A DNA stretch of 41,554 nucleotides from an uncultured Prevotella sp. (GTDB lineage Bacteria > Bacteroidota > Bacteroidia > Bacteroidales > Bacteroidaceae): contig CAKMOD010000075.1 in the NCBI GenBank assembly GCA_927910885.1, forward strand, positions 1 through 41,554. The letters run 5' to 3'. Numbering within the stretch: the stretch's first letter is position 1; each line of letters begins with the position of its first letter. This document shows, piece by piece, positions 1-8,005 of this stretch. The position numbers and the translations under genes are program-made. The notes beneath the pieces were generated by a model, which saw nothing but the letters and a program-made list of their open reading frames with translations, made no database searches and was not told where the DNA came from.

Positions 1-34
1 ATTTTTCACATACTGATTTTGTAAAGACCACAAA

Positions 35-123
35 TGGCTTGCAATTAACGCCCTTTAGGCTTCTAAAAGATGCCCTTTAAGACCCTTACTAACGGCCCTT
101 TAGAAGGCTTATTAAGCACCTTT
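35..123 (-). repeat. 22-bp-period intergenic repeat, family 2, copy 1
   Basis: Read on the minus strand, four units follow one another: 102-123, 79-101, 57-78 and 35-56 (22, 23, 22 and 22 bp). Each begins AAAGGTGCTTA or AAAGGGC. The units match those of the array at 22399-22508 in the same order, which lies in the opposite orientation. The unit boundaries were counted by hand. Confidence 0.75.
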
Positions 124-367
124 TGAAATCTCTTTTTTCAACTGCTTGATAGCAAGTAACTTACAGAGGTACAGAAATAAGTCACTTTTAATCCATTTTC
201 CAACCTTTTCTTTAATCTTTTTGTCAATATATTTCTTTAGCTTCCATGCTAAAGATGTATAACCCACAGAGGTATTTTCGGGTATTACTTTGAACTTTGT
301 CTGCTTTATTTCTTCGTGTGATTTATTATGTAATAGGGGTTTACTTTATTACTCTATGTTTCTGAAG

Positions 368-429
368 AATCTAAAAAGAAACCCCAATTAACAGAGCTTT
401 ATATAAGTTCAAGCTACTGTTAATTGGGG
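368..429 (-). terminator. Rho-independent terminator of the lipocalin-like gene
   Basis: A perfect 13-bp stem CCCCAATTAACAG (382-394) pairs with CTGTTAATTGGGG (417-429). An inner AGCTT/AAGCT extension follows. On the minus strand the stem is followed by TTTCTTTTT. It sits about 30 bp past the stop codon of the gene at 460-1077. Confidence 0.85.
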
Positions 430-459
430 TGTATATTATAAGTTTGAGTTTGTTATGTT

Positions 460-1077
460 TTACTTTCTTGTAACACGAACATATCTCATAACCTTCTTAA
501 CGACTACTCTTCTCAAGTCGCTGTCATAGAATTTGGTCTGAGTTAGCTCAAACTCATTGTTGTTCAAGAATCTAATTTGGAGGTTCTTGCGCATCTTACC
601 GTCTATCTTCATAAAGAAACCATCACGGCGGAAACCATAAACACCGATATCGTCATCACGCTTCCATCTGCCGTTGTCTTCTCTTTCTATAACGCTCATG
701 GTTCCATCATGGTAGAAATCGAAACGGTGCAACTCATCATCGAGGTCGTTATCATCGTGACCAACAAGCGTGCGAAGATTAACAGGCTCACCCGTAGCGA
801 AGTCAACAGGGAGGAACTTATAGTCGTCATATCTGTCAATCGTGAAACCTACCTTATATTCCTTATGTGTTCTTGGATTGCGCACAATGGCATAGCTACC
901 CTTATTTGTAAGCTCCCAGGTACCAACAATCTTAGAGTTGGTTGTAGGTGCAGCAGCTACTACGTTGTTATTATCCTTTACTTCATTGTTTGCGGCGTAT
1001 GAACTGGAAAATGTAAACAGTCCACCTAATACTAAACCAGCACATAAAGCGTGGTTAGAAAAAAAGTTTTTCTTCAT
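460..1077 (-). CDS. Secreted lipocalin-like hypothetical protein
   Basis: This 205-residue protein starts with a signal peptide of about 28 residues (KK, a hydrophobic stretch, then SSSYA-A), so it is exported to the periplasm or beyond. After a short linker comes an IVGTWELT segment followed by a beta-rich, charged domain ending in YVRVTRK. A GTW motif at the start of a beta domain is typical of lipocalin-like proteins, which usually bind small hydrophobic molecules, but no ligand can be read from the sequence. The gene stands alone, with a TAnnTTTG promoter about 35 bp upstream and its own terminator. Function is unknown; the lipocalin label is a fold guess. Confidence 0.7.
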   Translation of the reverse strand: MKKNFFSNHALCAGLVLGGLFTFSSSYAANNEVKDNNNVVAAAPTTNSKIVGTWELTNKGSYAIVRNPRTHKEYKVGFTIDRYDDYKFLPVDFATGEPVNLRTLVGHDDNDLDDELHRFDFYHDGTMSVIEREDNGRWKRDDDIGVYGFRRDGFFMKIDGKMRKNLQIRFLNNNEFELTQTKFYDSDLRRVVVKKVMRYVRVTRK

Positions 1078-1109
1078 TGTTATATATTCATTTTTGGATT
1101 AATATGTTG

Positions 1110-1117
1110 CAAATATA
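1110..1117 (-). promoter_or_regulatory. Promoter -7 element for the lipocalin-like gene
   Basis: The minus strand reads TATATTTG, an exact match to the Bacteroidetes -7 consensus TAnnTTTG, about 33 bp before the ATG at 1077. Confidence 0.65.
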
Positions 1118-1198
1118 CGTAAAGAAATTATAATAGCAGGGAAGTATTTATACCGTTTTAAATGATTTTATAGAATTCATTAACAGACTGTCTCTAAA

Positions 1199-1236
1199 TT
1201 AACAGATTTGTTCAAATAGAAACAAAATCTGTTTAT
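1199..1236 (-). terminator. Likely terminator after the GH92 gene
   Basis: On the minus strand AACAGATTTTGTT and AACAAATCTGTT can pair with one bulge around a short loop, followed by AATTTAG. It lies just downstream of the GH92 stop codon. The T tract is weak. Confidence 0.5.
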
Positions 1237-1263
1237 TGAGTGCAAAGGGGATGTGATAGCTTC

Positions 1264-3507
1264 CTATTTCGCAGGTTTATTGCCCATTGTGAAGTCGATT
1301 ATAGGACCTGATAACAGCTGTTCATGTTCAAGATAATAATGCGGATAAGGCTGCCCATTCACTTTAATACGTTGAATGAAACGATTGTCAGCATCACTCT
1401 TGTCTGCATGGATTGTAATGGTTTTTCCATTTTCAAGCTGTATCTTGACTTTATTGAAATAAGGAGTACCAATCATATATTGTGTGCTGCCAGGGCAAAC
1501 GGGATAGAAGCCGAGTGCAGAGAAGACATACCAAGCTGATGTCTGACCATTATCTTCGTCGCCACAATAGCCATCAGGCTGAGCGGTATAAAGTCGGTCC
1601 ATCACCTCACGCACCCAATATTGCGCCTTCCAAGGCTGTCCGCTGTAGTCATAGAGGTAAATCATGTGCTGGATAGGTTGGTTACCATGTGCGTAATTGC
1701 CCATGTTCATGATTTGCATTTCACGTATTTCGTGAATTGTAAAGCCGTAATAGCTATCGTCAAAAATAGGAGGAAGTTGGAATACACTGTCTAACATTGC
1801 ATTAAACTTATCGTATCCTCCCATCAGCTTTGCCAGCCCAGCAGGGTCATGGAATACACTCCACGTGTAATGCCAGCTGTTTCCTTCCGTGAAGGCATCA
1901 CCCCATTTGAAAGGATTAAATGGCGATTGGAAGCTACCGTCCTCATTACGTCCACGCATCAGCCCCGTTTCCTTGTCGAAAACTTTCTGATAGTTCATTG
2001 CTCGGAGTTTGAAAGGTTTGAGTTCCTTAGCACTCTTTCCGAGTTTTAATCCCAATTGATAGATACACCAATCATCGTAGGCGTACTCTAATGTGCGGGC
2101 AACACTCTCGTTGATTCCCACGTTATAAGGTACGTAACCTAAGCGATTATAATAGTCAAAGCCTTTTCGTCCTGTAGAGCTAACGGTTGGGTGAACAGCA
2201 TTAGCACCATGCACAACAGCCTTCCAAAGTGTTTCAATGTCGTAGCCACGCAAGCCCTTGATGTAAGCATCAGCAACGACCGAAGCCGAGTTGTTGCCCA
2301 CCATACAATCACGATGCCCCGGACTTGCCCACTCTGGAAGGAATCCACTCTCCTTATAAGCGTTGACTAAGCCCGCTTGCATCTTCTCATTCATTGAAGG
2401 ATAGACGAGGTTGAGCAATGGAAAGAGTGAGCGGAAAGTGTCCCAGAAACCTGTGTCGGTAAAGAGATAGCCCGGTAGTACTTTGCCATTATATGGACTA
2501 TAATGGATAGGATTACCCTGTTCGTCAAACTCATAGAACGAACGTGGGAAAAGTACTGAGCGATAGAGGCAACTATAGAAAGTGCGAAGATGGTCGATGT
2601 TGTCATCTTCTACCTCTATACGTCCTAATACATTATTCCATTCCTTTCTTCCTTCTGTCTTCACTTCGTCGAATGTCTTTCCCTCAACTTCCTTGAGATT
2701 GCACAATGCCTGCTCGTCACTAATAAACGATGAGGCTACCTGTACATTAACTTGTTCGCCTTGTTTGGTGCGAAATCCTACAACAGCCATAGCGTGATTG
2801 CACGTTGTTGAGGTTTTTCCCTCTGATAGTTTCCCATCTTCAATGCTGCCAACGAAAGAGAATTCGTGGTCGAAATGAAGCACAAAATAGTTCTTGAAGT
2901 TTGCTGGTACACCTCCGCTATTCTTAGTTGTATAGCCCACGATTGTACGCTTGTCAGGCATAATTGTCACGGAAGAACCCTTGTCAAAGGCATCAACAAC
3001 AAAATAAGCTTCCTTGCTCTGAGGATATGTGATACGCATCGAAGCAGCTCGGCTGGTAGGACTAATCTCTGCAGTGACGTCATAGTCAGCCAAATAAACC
3101 TTATAATAATAAGGTGTAGCAGTTTCAGCTTTATGCGAGAACCAACTGGCGCGTCTTTCTTCATCAAAGACTTTCTTACCGACGACGGGCATGATAGAGA
3201 ACTGTCCGTAGTCGTTAATCCATGGACTTGGTTGATGTGTTTGCTTGAGACCGCGAATCTTATCGGCCCCGTAGGTGTAAGTCCAGCCGTCTCCCATCTT
3301 TCCTGTCTGTGGAGTCCAGAAGTTCATACCCCATGGTAAGGCAATAGCAGGGTAGGTGTTACCGGTTGAAAGTTCTGATTTTGAGGCTGATCCCACTAAT
3401 GTACTCACGTAATCAACTGGGTTATGCGCTGCCAATACGGGCTTGGTAACTATCAATAGTAGAATAAAGAATAGAATATGAAATGGTTTTCTTATAATAA
3501 AAAACAT
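1264..3507 (-). CDS. GH92 family glycosidase with a GNQP motif
   Basis: This 747-residue protein has an N-terminal signal peptide (hydrophobic to about residue 26, ending VLAA) and matches glycoside hydrolase family 92, calcium-dependent exo-alpha-mannosidases with an N-terminal beta-sandwich and a C-terminal alpha/alpha-barrel. Family marks include NTYPAIALPWGMNFWTP near the N-terminus, DTFRSLFPLLNLVYP in the middle, and GQTSAWYVFSALGFYPV near the end. The usual GNEPSH motif carrying the catalytic acid reads GNQPIQH here (Gln near residue 610). From memory, Glu-to-Gln at this place is seen in a GH92 enzyme that cleaves mannose-1-phospho-6-mannose. The gene starts 28 bp after the DUF4435 stop codon on the same strand and may share its transcript. 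Export implies extracellular or periplasmic mannan breakdown. Confidence 0.9.
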   Translation of the reverse strand: MFFIIRKPFHILFFILLLIVTKPVLAAHNPVDYVSTLVGSASKSELSTGNTYPAIALPWGMNFWTPQTGKMGDGWTYTYGADKIRGLKQTHQPSPWINDYGQFSIMPVVGKKVFDEERRASWFSHKAETATPYYYKVYLADYDVTAEISPTSRAASMRITYPQSKEAYFVVDAFDKGSSVTIMPDKRTIVGYTTKNSGGVPANFKNYFVLHFDHEFSFVGSIEDGKLSEGKTSTTCNHAMAVVGFRTKQGEQVNVQVASSFISDEQALCNLKEVEGKTFDEVKTEGRKEWNNVLGRIEVEDDNIDHLRTFYSCLYRSVLFPRSFYEFDEQGNPIHYSPYNGKVLPGYLFTDTGFWDTFRSLFPLLNLVYPSMNEKMQAGLVNAYKESGFLPEWASPGHRDCMVGNNSASVVADAYIKGLRGYDIETLWKAVVHGANAVHPTVSSTGRKGFDYYNRLGYVPYNVGINESVARTLEYAYDDWCIYQLGLKLGKSAKELKPFKLRAMNYQKVFDKETGLMRGRNEDGSFQSPFNPFKWGDAFTEGNSWHYTWSVFHDPAGLAKLMGGYDKFNAMLDSVFQLPPIFDDSYYGFTIHEIREMQIMNMGNYAHGNQPIQHMIYLYDYSGQPWKAQYWVREVMDRLYTAQPDGYCGDEDNGQTSAWYVFSALGFYPVCPGSTQYMIGTPYFNKVKIQLENGKTITIHADKSDADNRFIQRIKVNGQPYPHYYLEHEQLLSGPIIDFTMGNKPAK

Positions 3508-3535
3508 GGAATTATAATATATAGCCTTAGTTCAT

Positions 3536-4408
3536 TCACAGATTTAAGGTTTTGATATCGCTAATAATATGTTCTATTTCCCAGTAACTTTCAGAGCTTA
3601 AACACCGTTTAAGAACATCATCCTTAAACTTTAATCTTTGTGGGCGACAAAGTTGTCTTCCTATATACTCCAGTAATTCAAAGATGTTATGCCCTCTGAT
3701 GTGCAGATAGGCATTATCTTTAGTCAGCCCTAAAGTACTATATCTTTTCCTTTCTTCATCAAGATTAATCTTCTCAATATACGTTTTATGTTTATCTAAT
3801 AGCTTTGTAAAAAGGTCGGATATGTTGGCTAATAATGCTTTACCATTATCTTCTAATTCAATCACACGACATTGCTTTGGTAAGCAAGCATTAAAGTCCT
3901 TTTCGGCTATTTCTTTATCATTACTCCGCTTTGAGTGGAGCAATATTAGTAAGGGTATGTATACTATATGAGAGAGCTCTGATAGAAAAGATAGGAATTT
4001 AAAGTCTGATTTTAGCTCCGCTGTCTTGCAATTATTCTTAAGTGTTTGCTTTTCACAGAAGTGGTTCTCCCAAGAATAGGTATAGGTTTGTAAGACATGG
4101 TGTTGTGCGTCAATATCAGGTTGTTGAAGTAAGTATCTGTAATCACTATCGATGCAAATAAAAAAAGTTTCTGAAAGGAAGGGTAAAAACCTCAAGCACT
4201 GCTCGCATCCACGAGTTTCATTCTCTTTTTTGCTTTTGCTATAAGTGATATAACGATACTTGCCAGCATTATATTTCTGCAACATAGTATTCCAGAAAAA
4301 GATATCATCTTCACCTTCCAGATGCACACAGGCTTTAATAGAACGATCAATGAGTAGATAATTCTTCCAGTAATTAGCTTGATCCCTATAGATATCTGAA
4401 TTTAGCAT
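3536..4408 (-). CDS. DUF4435 TOPRIM-like protein (AriB-like effector)
   Basis: This 290-residue protein matches the DUF4435 type. Near the N-terminus VHLEGEDDIFFW places a Glu at residue 31, and FICIDSDY places Asp at 87 and 89. A Glu on one strand followed by DxD on a later strand is the metal-binding signature of TOPRIM nucleases. A YSWENHFC segment follows, also typical of DUF4435. In PARIS systems AriB is a DUF4435 TOPRIM nuclease released when the ATPase AriA senses a phage trigger, and it then cuts host tRNA. Here the start codon overlaps the end of the ATPase gene by 7 bp, implying translational coupling. The pairing and motifs are seen; the defence role is inferred. Confidence 0.8.
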   Translation of the reverse strand: MLNSDIYRDQANYWKNYLLIDRSIKACVHLEGEDDIFFWNTMLQKYNAGKYRYITYSKSKKENETRGCEQCLRFLPFLSETFFICIDSDYRYLLQQPDIDAQHHVLQTYTYSWENHFCEKQTLKNNCKTAELKSDFKFLSFLSELSHIVYIPLLILLHSKRSNDKEIAEKDFNACLPKQCRVIELEDNGKALLANISDLFTKLLDKHKTYIEKINLDEERKRYSTLGLTKDNAYLHIRGHNIFELLEYIGRQLCRPQRLKFKDDVLKRCLSSESYWEIEHIISDIKTLNL

Positions 4409-5184
4409 TTTTCTGTTATGTCTTCAAAATAAATAACTTTATCTCCCCATCCGTCTCCGAAAATACTTGGAGAATGTGTGGTTATAATAAATTGAGCTTG
4501 TGGGTTTAATGCTGTTAGAATGTCTAATAGCCGATATTGCCATGAGATATGCAAAGAAATCTCAGGCTCATCCATGAGTATGACGGCTTTTTCCTCTTTA
4601 AGTAAGAATACGTTAAGAAGCATTAAGAGCAATTGCTTTTCACCAGAAGAAAGTTGATTTACTTCAATTAAAGACTCTTCTTGTTGAAAAGCAAGTCTGC
4701 TGTCATGTATAGTTATTTTCTTATTGGTATCTGCAAACAGCTCATTAATTATGTCAAAGAAGTGTTGGATACGCTTTTTTATAACCTCTGCTTCCTGTGG
4801 AAAATCTATAATTCCCATCCTATAATTAAAGAAAGAGAAGGATTCTTTGTTTTGATAAATCACGTATTCCAGCGCTTGTGTAAGTGCAGAACCTTTTTTA
4901 CGTTTATCTAACTGAGCATAATTATCTAAAGATTTTAGGTAAATCAAAGTGCTTCCCTCTAATCTGTTTGGTGAGGCATAAACGTGAGGAGCTGATAAAC
5001 CATGCATTGGACTTGGAGTAGGCGACGTATGGTAGCTGTAGATTTCGTCCAAAAGTGTAGTTTTCCCACATCCATTTATACCAACAAGAATATTCATCTT
5101 AGGATCTAAGTCTCGCAAACAAATATTGAACTTTCCCCAAAGATTATTCAGGATAAATGAAGAAATATAAGCATTTTCAAGCAT
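4402..5184 (-). CDS. AAA/ABC-type ATPase (AriA-like, compact)
   Basis: This 260-residue P-loop ATPase of the SMC/RecF/OLD-like class carries Walker A GINGCGKTT (residues 35-43), an ABC signature LSSGEKQ (about 178), Walker B VILMDEPE (about 201-208) and a switch histidine in TTHSP (about 237). Only some 130 residues separate Walker A from the signature, so there is little room for a long coiled coil. AriA of described PARIS systems is, as I recall, clearly larger. No nuclease domain follows the ATPase core, unlike OLD proteins; the TOPRIM-like domain is encoded by the next gene instead. A promoter sits about 140 bp upstream. Known relatives of this gene pair act in phage defence; here that is inference. 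Confidence 0.85.
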   Translation of the reverse strand: MLENAYISSFILNNLWGKFNICLRDLDPKMNILVGINGCGKTTLLDEIYSYHTSPTPSPMHGLSAPHVYASPNRLEGSTLIYLKSLDNYAQLDKRKKGSALTQALEYVIYQNKESFSFFNYRMGIIDFPQEAEVIKKRIQHFFDIINELFADTNKKITIHDSRLAFQQEESLIEVNQLSSGEKQLLLMLLNVFLLKEEKAVILMDEPEISLHISWQYRLLDILTALNPQAQFIITTHSPSIFGDGWGDKVIYFEDITEKC

Positions 5185-5321
5185 ATCAAATTGAAATTAA
5201 AAGCTACTATTGCCTTGATTTAGATACAAAATATTATAAAGACGTCCTGCTGTTGAAAGCTGGTGTATGAAATATTAAGAAGTTATGTTTACGCTGATAT
5301 TGACATCTGTACTTCCTTATG

Positions 5322-5354
5322 CAAAGTTATATTTTAATTTTCAAAATAACAAAT
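5322..5354 (-). promoter_or_regulatory. Promoter of the ATPase-DUF4435 operon
   Basis: On the minus strand a -7 element TAACTTTG (5322-5329) follows a TTTG -33-like element (5351-5354) at normal spacing. The implied 5' leader is about 130 nt long, with no reading frame of note. Confidence 0.6.
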
Positions 5355-5422
5355 AACTAATATTATTTTCTTATATTATGTTTGAAAACGAATAAAAAGT
5401 TTAGCACAGACATGTTAATATT

Positions 5423-5854
5423 CTACTTTGTAGCCGACTTCCACACCCATACTTCGCCCATTTGAAAGCGAACTAATAGCTTTGATCCTGTATCTGTCAG
5501 CATGATACCTTTTGTGCCTGGCTGTAATAAAAATACCTCTCCATTGTTTAGTTGTTCAATGATAGTAGAATCCTTTCGGCTTATTTCATCAGGACGAGGT
5601 AAGAGGTCAAGATTATTCATATTAACAGTTCCAAAACAAGGGATAGTCAGTGTAACTTCGTTTGCTCTGTTACTGATGAAGCCTGCATCCCTTCTATTTG
5701 CATTCTTAACAGCCTGATCGCCTTTATCAACAATCTCGGTAGTAATCGTCTTAATACCATGAAAGTCTTCCTTCGGTTTTTCTTGTGTTCCTTTGTCACA
5801 GCTACTCAGCATTAAGGCAGCCATAGTAAGGAGGGTATATAGTTTTCTAATCAT
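5423..5854 (-). CDS. Small putative lipoprotein of unknown function
   Basis: This 143-residue protein begins with a lipoprotein signal: KK-type charge, a hydrophobic run and a lipobox LSSC with Cys at about residue 19. It is therefore probably anchored in a membrane facing the periplasm. The mature part is short and beta-rich (EVTLTIPCFGTVNMNNL, GEVFLLQPG, KLLVRFQMGEVWVW) with one further Cys. I recognise no family. It stands alone on the minus strand, divergent from the BlaI-M56 operon, with its own promoter at 5881-5901. Confidence 0.65.
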   Translation of the reverse strand: MIRKLYTLLTMAALMLSSCDKGTQEKPKEDFHGIKTITTEIVDKGDQAVKNANRRDAGFISNRANEVTLTIPCFGTVNMNNLDLLPRPDEISRKDSTIIEQLNNGEVFLLQPGTKGIMLTDTGSKLLVRFQMGEVWVWKSATK

Positions 5855-5880
5855 TTTGTTTTACGCTTAATATTTAAGTA

Positions 5881-5901
5881 CAAATGTACACTTTTACAAG
5901 C
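5881..5901 (-). promoter_or_regulatory. Promoter of the small lipoprotein gene
   Basis: The minus strand reads TACATTTG at 5881-5888, an exact TAnnTTTG match, with a CTTG element a short way upstream (5897-5900). The spacing of that element is shorter than usual. Confidence 0.5.
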
Positions 5902-6104
5902 ATAAAGGCAAGAGATGTTGAAAAAAACGATAAATATTATTATCAATAGAGGCTAATAATTCTGAAGTAATAACTTTATATTTCATAGGGTAAAACTATT
6001 GTAAAAGCTAATACTTTACCTATTATTTGTTCTTACTAACATTTCGTATTACATTGAAATATAATATGAATTGTTGTTTAATTAACTTTATTTAGCTATT
6101 TATA

Positions 6105-6136
6105 TTTGACTTCATTACGAATAATTCGTAGCTTTG
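6105..6136 (+). promoter_or_regulatory. Promoter and likely BlaI operator
   Basis: A -33 element TTTG (6105-6108) and a -7 element TAGCTTTG (6129-6136) are spaced normally upstream of blaI. Between and overlapping them lies a perfect palindrome TACGAATAATTCGTA (6116-6130, 7-bp arms). BlaI/MecI repressors bind palindromes with TAC...GTA ends, so this is a good candidate for autorepression of the operon. Confidence 0.7.
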
Positions 6137-6162
6137 TGGCGTGAACTTTTGGATATATAATT

Positions 6163-6528
6163 ATGGAGAAACTAACTAAACAAGAAGAAGAAGTAATGTT
6201 GCAGGTGTGGAGTTTAAAAACTTGCACTATCAAAGATGTGCTACAAGAGTTAGAAGAACCTAAACCTCCTTATACCACAGTGGCTTCTATTATGAACAAT
6301 CTGAAGCGTAAGGGATATGTAGTCGCTGAGCAGCATGGACTGACCTATCACTTTGTTCCGAAGATAGAACAGACGAAATATAAGGCAGAATTCATGAAAG
6401 GCTTTGTTGATAAGTACTTTAAGAGTTCCTTCCGTGAAATGGTTTCCTTTTTTGCAAAGGAGGATAACATCTCGCCAGAAGAACTGAAAGATATTATAAA
6501 TGAGATTGAAAAGGGGAAAGAGGAGTAG
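6163..6528 (+). CDS. BlaI/MecI/CopY family repressor
   Basis: This 121-residue winged-helix repressor fits the BlaI/MecI family in length and order: a DNA-binding domain in residues 1-75 (LTKQEEEVMLQVW, then YTTVASIMNNLKRKGYV as recognition helix and wing) and a helical dimerisation tail (about 80-121). Family members repress their own operon and are cleaved or released when the partner M56 membrane protease is activated. Here the M56 gene follows after about 58 bp. A palindromic operator candidate overlaps the promoter. No beta-lactamase gene is nearby, so the signal is unlikely to be just penicillin. Confidence 0.9.
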   Translation: MEKLTKQEEEVMLQVWSLKTCTIKDVLQELEEPKPPYTTVASIMNNLKRKGYVVAEQHGLTYHFVPKIEQTKYKAEFMKGFVDKYFKSSFREMVSFFAKEDNISPEELKDIINEIEKGKEE

Positions 6529-6586
6529 TGGATGAATACGTATTTTTTCTTTTCTCTAATAACAATGACTTAACGTTTTGACGATT

Positions 6587-7825
6587 ATGATAATGTATTT
6601 ATTGAAATTGAATATAGCCCTTATTCTACTTTTCAGCTTTTATAAGTTGATGTTCACAGGAGATACCTTCTTTTCATGGCGTCGGGCTACGCTTATCGGA
6701 ATGTATTTTGTTGCTATGCTGTTACCAGTCATGGATCTTTCCGCATGGCTAAGCAATAGTGAAGGAATGACATCCATTGCAAATGAATATGCAACAGTCG
6801 TTTTACCAACTGTATCTACATCATCGAAAGATGGTGGAGTCTTACTATGGGAGTTGGTAGTGTTGATAGTTTATGGTGTTGTTACCTGTGTTTTACTACT
6901 ACGTTTTTTATGGCAGTTATTTTCTATTATATTGTTAAAGAACAATAGTCAAACTGCGTATATACATGATACAGAGGTTTATGTGTTAACTGATGATGAA
7001 GGTCCTTTCTCTTTCTTTAATTGGATATTCATCAATCCAGAGAGGCACAAGAGCGATGAGATTGAGGAGATAATGATGCATGAATTGACACATTGCCAGC
7101 AACTTCATTCAATAGACATAATCTTTGCAGAACTATTTTGTGTAGTTTTTTGGTTTAATCCTTTCGTCTGGTTGCTTAAGCGTGAAGTGCGATTAAATCT
7201 TGAGTATCTTGCTGATAATAGTGTACTTGCTAATGGTAAGGATAATAAAGAGTATCAGTATCATTTGCTTGGACTAACATATAGGAAGAATGTAGCTACA
7301 ATAACAAATAATTTTAATGTTTTACCTATTAAAAAAAGAATCAAGATGATGAACAAAAAAGAAACAAAAGGAATCCTTAAAGCAAAGTATATGCTTTATA
7401 TTCCATTGGTAGCAATGCTATTGGCTGTAAGTAATATCGAAACCATTGCACGTAATGTTGTAAAGGTTACGTCAAGTGTTGAGATACAACAAAAACCAAA
7501 GAAAGCGCCTAATCAAGTATATACAGTTGCAGAAGTCATGCCTACATTTAAAGGTAATTTATATCAATGGCTATCAGAGAATCTTCGTTATCCAAAAGAT
7601 GCAGTAAGTAGAAAAGAGCAAGGACGTGTTATGGTACGTTTTATCGTAACAGACAAGGGTGAGGTTATTCAGCCAGAGATTGTACGTTCTGTTAGTCCTT
7701 CTCTTGATAAGGAAGCCCTTCGTGTAGTGTCAAAGATGCCAGCGTGGAATCCTGGTAGAAATGGTAATAAGAATGTTGCTACAAAGTATACGTTACCTGT
7801 TAATTTCTCCTTAGGTTCGAAGTAG
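6587..7825 (+). CDS. M56 (BlaR1-like) membrane protease with TonB C-terminus
   Basis: About 412 residues with several membrane segments (roughly residues 3-23, 35-55, 85-113, 180-200 and 265-285). The cytoplasmic zinc-protease motif HELTH is at residues 165-169, and EYLAD near 206 may give the third ligand. The last 85 residues form a TonB-type C-terminal domain (YPKDAV, GRVMVRFIV, VVSKMPAWNPG), replacing the penicillin sensor of BlaR1. M56 proteases of this kind sense envelope signals and inactivate the partner BlaI. I chose the ATG at 6587; a TTG 9 bp earlier is possible. A terminator follows at 7872-7909. Confidence 0.88.
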   Translation: MIMYLLKLNIALILLFSFYKLMFTGDTFFSWRRATLIGMYFVAMLLPVMDLSAWLSNSEGMTSIANEYATVVLPTVSTSSKDGGVLLWELVVLIVYGVVTCVLLLRFLWQLFSIILLKNNSQTAYIHDTEVYVLTDDEGPFSFFNWIFINPERHKSDEIEEIMMHELTHCQQLHSIDIIFAELFCVVFWFNPFVWLLKREVRLNLEYLADNSVLANGKDNKEYQYHLLGLTYRKNVATITNNFNVLPIKKRIKMMNKKETKGILKAKYMLYIPLVAMLLAVSNIETIARNVVKVTSSVEIQQKPKKAPNQVYTVAEVMPTFKGNLYQWLSENLRYPKDAVSRKEQGRVMVRFIVTDKGEVIQPEIVRSVSPSLDKEALRVVSKMPAWNPGRNGNKNVATKYTLPVNFSLGSK

Positions 7826-7871
7826 AATATATATAGGTGTAAAGTATAGTATTCTTTGATGGTTTATAATG

Positions 7872-7909
7872 CTGGGATGCACAATATTTTGTGTGTCCCA
7901 GTTTTTTTC
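7872..7909 (+). terminator. Terminator of the blaI-M56 operon
   Basis: CTGGGATGCACA pairs with TGTGTGTCCCAG, with two mismatches, around a short AT loop. The stem is followed by seven T residues. Confidence 0.85.
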
Positions 7910-8005
7910 TGGTTCTTTACTTAAATGTGTGGATGGTTACCCATGCTTGCTTCTAACAATAAGTTTGTTCCACATCGACAATAGATTGCATGGTATTTAG
8001 TACTT

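Larger units (their letters stand above)
1..459. other. Gene-free left edge with repeat array and terminator
   Basis: No convincing gene lies here. Positions 35-123 hold a 22-bp-period repeat array and 368-429 a terminator (both listed separately). On the minus strand, about 340 down to 113 stays open for roughly 75 codons and gives a lysine-rich, helix-like peptide ending KKEISKGA, but it has no ATG. It could be the decayed end of an old gene or chance. Confidence 0.5.
5855..6162. other. Divergent intergenic region with two promoters
   Basis: This AT-rich 308-bp stretch separates the small lipoprotein (minus) from blaI (plus). It holds one promoter for each gene, listed separately, and a palindrome at 6116-6130. 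I see no further gene. Confidence 0.6.

Noticed and set aside
577..1002. 141-codon plus-strand frame inside the lipocalin-like gene
   Set aside because: The minus frame has signal peptide, promoter and terminator; this one has none of them.
2866..3339. 157-codon plus-strand frame over the GH92 N-terminus
   Set aside because: It lies opposite conserved GH92 motifs and resembles no protein.
4402..5184. OLD-family nuclease
   Set aside because: The protein ends just after the switch histidine, with no TOPRIM domain of its own; the TOPRIM-like part is in the next gene.
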